This document shows, one piece after another, positions 62,073 through 64,000 of a DNA stretch of 64,000 bases. Each line of letters opens with the position of its first letter. The first letter of the stretch is position 1. The notes under the pieces are model-generated. The model was given only the letters and a program-made list of their open reading frames with translations. It was not told the DNA's origin and searched no databases. The position numbers and the translations under genes were made by a program. The stretch comes from Algoriphagus algorifonticola (GTDB lineage Bacteria; Bacteroidota; Bacteroidia; Cytophagales; Cyclobacteriaceae): assembly GCF_007655305.1 (NCBI RefSeq), contig NZ_VLOG01000066.1, positions 40,162 through 104,161 of the forward strand, written 5' to 3'.

Positions 62073-62104
62073 TTGCTGCGCGAAGATACCAATTATTATC
62101 TTTG
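62073..62104 (+). promoter_or_regulatory. Promoter of the M28 peptidase gene
   Basis: TTG at 62073-62075, then 21 bases, then TATCTTTG (62097-62104), which fits TAnnTTTG. The ATG at 62123 lies 18 bases downstream. Confidence 0.6.
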
Positions 62105-62122
62105 AGCTAAACTCCTGCTTTT

Positions 62123-63361
62123 ATGAAATTCAATACTCTGATTATTACCTCTTTGATAGCAACTGTGATGCTGTCTTGTCAGTCGGCTCCCAGCGATGAT
62201 AAGCTATTGTCAAACTTGAAAAAAGATGTCAGTTTCTTGGCTGCAGACCAACTGGAAGGCCGTGCTATTGGCACAGAAGGAGAAGAGCAAGCTGCCCAAT
62301 ATTTGGCTGATCGTTTCAAGCAATTAGGAGTAGAGCCCAAAGGAACCTCTGGTTTTTTCCAGGAATTTACCGTTTCCAAACCATCCAACCCTCATGAAGA
62401 AGCTGTGATTGGCACAGACGGAGAAGGAATCACCGGTAGAAATGTTCTAGGCTTCATTGATAATCAGGCTGAAAAAACAATTGTGATAGGGGCTCATTTT
62501 GACCATTTGGGATTTGGTGGAGTGGGTTCTTTGCATCGGGGAGATTCCGCCATCCATAATGGAGCAGATGATAACGCTTCCGGCACTGCTGCACTCTTGG
62601 CTTTGGCAGAACTATTAAAGCATCAAAAGCATCAGTCCAACTTTTTGTTTATCGCATTTTCAGGAGAGGAAAATGGTCTTTGGGGGTCTAATTATTTTGT
62701 AAAAAATCCAACCATAGATTTAGAAACTGTCAACTTCATGATCAACATGGATATGGTTGGTCGGCTTAACGAAGAAAAAACCCTAGCCATCAATGGAGTA
62801 GGCACCAGTCCAAGTTTTGTGTCTGCTTTGGATCTAGTGAATGCAGACAGTTTGAAATTAGTGACCTCCGAATCAGGAGTTGGCCCTTCTGATCATACCT
62901 CATTTTACTTGCAGGACTTACCTGTTTTACATTTTTTCACTGGTCAGCACGAAGACTATCACAAACCTTCAGACGATTCAGAAAAGATCAATTATGAGGG
63001 CTTGTTGAAGGTGGTGAGATACATAGAGCGATTGGTTGGGAAGCTGGATGAGGAACCAAAATTGGCCTTTACCAAAACCAAGGACAGTTCAGGTGATTCG
63101 CCTCGATTCACGGTTTCTTTGGGCGTAGTTCCGGATTATTTATTTGATGGCAAGGGTATGAGAATCGATGGAGTTTCGGAAGACAAGCCCGCTCAAGCTG
63201 CAGGTTTGCAAAAAGGAGATGTCATTTTACAATTGGGAGATTCTACTATAGTGGATATGATGAGCTATATGCGAGCTTTAAGTGCTTTCCAAAAAGGAGA
63301 TGAAGCGAAAGTTTGGTACGAACGAGAGGGGAAGAAGCTGGAAGCACAGGTGAAGTTTTGA
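62123..63361 (+). CDS. M28 family metallopeptidase lipoprotein with PDZ domain
   Basis: A 412-aa exported zinc aminopeptidase. Lipobox VMLSC with Cys19. Zinc ligands: His125 (GAHFDHLG), Asp149/150 (NGADDNASG), Glu182/183 (FSGEENG), Asp210 (INMDMVG) and a final His in the HEDYHKPSDD segment near 285. The last 85 residues are a PDZ domain (LGVVPDYLFDGKGMRIDGVSEDKPAQAAGLQKGDVI), which binds C-termini or substrates. This architecture is frequent in Bacteroidota. Own promoter; last clear gene of the window. Confidence 0.92.
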   Translation: MKFNTLIITSLIATVMLSCQSAPSDDKLLSNLKKDVSFLAADQLEGRAIGTEGEEQAAQYLADRFKQLGVEPKGTSGFFQEFTVSKPSNPHEEAVIGTDGEGITGRNVLGFIDNQAEKTIVIGAHFDHLGFGGVGSLHRGDSAIHNGADDNASGTAALLALAELLKHQKHQSNFLFIAFSGEENGLWGSNYFVKNPTIDLETVNFMINMDMVGRLNEEKTLAINGVGTSPSFVSALDLVNADSLKLVTSESGVGPSDHTSFYLQDLPVLHFFTGQHEDYHKPSDDSEKINYEGLLKVVRYIERLVGKLDEEPKLAFTKTKDSSGDSPRFTVSLGVVPDYLFDGKGMRIDGVSEDKPAQAAGLQKGDVILQLGDSTIVDMMSYMRALSAFQKGDEAKVWYEREGKKLEAQVKF

Positions 63362-64000
63362 GGCTTGGCGGGAAGAAATGCTCGCGGCGTCGCAACGGCG
63401 CGGAGGGTTTGATCTGGAGTTAATTTGGTTTACCGTCACTGTGAGCGGAGCTTGCGGAGCGAAGCAGTCTTACAATCATCTCCATCAAAAGGATAGATTA
63501 GGCAAAGGGTTTATGAATCAATGTTTTCTATCTATGTGGGCTATTGTGGCTATGTGGTGAAAAAATGGCTCGCGGCGTCGCAACGGCTTGGCGATTTTAT
63601 TCTCCCGCCAAGGATGGAAGCGGCAAAGAGATTTTTTGAAGGTTGATCAAATCGCACCGCTGGTGCTTTGGCAAGTTTGTGACTTTATTCTCTACAATCA
63701 GGTCGCACCTCTGGTGCTCTAAAAGAGTTCTGCCTCTTAAAGCCTCAGAGAGGCGTTATGATTGTAGAAAGTCGAAGAAAGAGTTATCAAGAGCTTCGGA
63801 GAAGCGATTTGATAGTTAATTCATCTTATCATCTCCCGCAAAAGGATAGATTAGGCAAAGGGTGTGTGAAGCTATGTTTTTTATCTATGTGGGCTATTGT
63901 GGCTATGTGGTTTAAAACAGGCTCGCGGCGTCGCAAAGGCGCGGCGATAATGTCTCCCGCCAAGGAAGGAAGAAGTAAAGAGTAATTGTGTAATTGATTA
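63362..64000. repeat. Repeat-mosaic intergenic region
   Basis: No convincing gene in 640 bases. The core GCTCGCGGCGTCGCAA... occurs three times (63380, 63568, 63921). A unit of about 160 bases (GGATAGATTAGGCAAAGGGT, then CTATGTGGGCTATTGTGGCT, then the core, then TCTCCCGCCAAGGA) occurs twice, at about 63470-63630 and 63826-63981. Between the copies lies a hairpin element at 63691-63768. Two small ORFs here (63378-63560, 63758-63985) arise from the duplicated unit. Confidence 0.7.
63691..63768. repeat. Compound hairpin element in the right-end spacer
   Basis: Outer arms TCTACAATCA (63691-63700) and TGATTGTAGA (63759-63768) pair perfectly. Inside are three smaller stems: GCACC-TCT-GGTGC at 63705-63717, CTCT/AGAG at about 63717-63727 and GCCTCT/AGAGGC at about 63732-63754. 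A sister motif GCACC-GCT-GGTGC lies about 60 bases earlier near 63655. It resembles REP-type multi-hairpin elements. Confidence 0.65.

Noticed and set aside
63378..63560. Small ORF in the right-end repeats
   Set aside because: Part of the duplicated repeat unit; its KDRLGKG...MWAIVAMW segment recurs in the second ORF because DNA is repeated, not because a protein is conserved.
63758..63985. Second small ORF in the right-end repeats
   Set aside because: Same reason: it contains a hairpin arm and the second repeat copy.
1..64000. CRISPR array, rRNA or tRNA genes
   Set aside because: No regularly spaced direct repeats and no rRNA/tRNA core motifs seen in any spacer on either strand.

Overview
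The window looks like core chromosome of a Bacteroidota bacterium of the order Cytophagales, most like Cyclobacteriaceae/Algoriphagus. I infer this from several signs. There are type IX secretion components: two PorP/SprF-type proteins around a SprB-repeat protein with a gliding-motility type C-terminal sorting domain. There is a DUF4270 lipoprotein next to a half-length GT5 protein and panC/panD, a bacterial geranylgeranylglyceryl-phosphate-synthase-like gene, BatD, and promoters of the Bacteroidota type (TAnnTTTG at -7). Intergenic DNA is AT-rich. I see no rRNA, tRNA, CRISPR array, prophage or intact insertion sequence.

Layout. 1-7.6 kb: a Cys/Met PLP enzyme, a GNAT, prfA, a Kazal-domain protein, glmS, a DUF4270 lipoprotein and a GT5-like half protein. 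7.6-12 kb: panC, panD, a UPF0104-type membrane protein, a membrane zinc peptidase and an acyl-CoA dehydrogenase. 12-19 kb: an AraC-type regulator converging on a GGGPS/holin-like membrane cluster, a YkgJ cysteine-cluster protein, a LOG-family protein plus lytic transglycosylase, guaB and a GNAT. 19-25.4 kb: coaX, an M23-like protein, a threonine/serine dehydratase-like enzyme, and a five-gene minus-strand operon (122-aa unknown, 7-TM protein, histidine kinase, LuxR-type regulator, Gfo/Idh oxidoreductase). 25.4-29.5 kb: a System I cytochrome c maturation operon, ccmC-ccmD-ccmE-ccmF, whose CcmE carries CxxxY instead of HxxxY and which is interrupted by a palindromic element. 29.5-33.5 kb: batD-aroC-DAACS transporter. 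33.5-36.8 kb: a small unknown gene, a fold-back element, glnK-amt and a nucleotidyltransferase. 36.9-37.4 kb: an antitoxin gene and a wrecked PIN toxin gene. 37.4-43.8 kb: recF, pdhA, a TPR protein, ribH, lysC, and small membrane and OsmC proteins. 43.8-51.2 kb: rlmF, CIA30, SIMPL, M14 peptidase, dipeptide epimerase and an OmpR/HK pair. 51.3-57.3 kb: lysA and the PorP/SprB-like/PorP cluster. 57.3-63.4 kb: an FeS photolyase, a porin, MscS, a TolB-like lipoprotein and an M28 peptidase. 63.4-64 kb: a mosaic of short repeats without a credible gene.

Several functions connect. panC, panD and coaX all feed coenzyme A synthesis. lysC and lysA belong to the aspartate/DAP pathway. The glnK-amt pair handles ammonium uptake. 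glmS, the lytic transglycosylase, the M23-like protein and the dipeptide epimerase relate to cell-wall synthesis or recycling.

I found no clear new defence or mobile system. The observations most worth following are the GT5-like half protein that lacks the ADP-glucose motif, the split 7-TM/histidine-kinase system, the CxxxY CcmE, the decayed toxin beside an intact antitoxin, the PorP-cargo-PorP arrangement, and several different nested-palindrome elements in the intergenic spaces.
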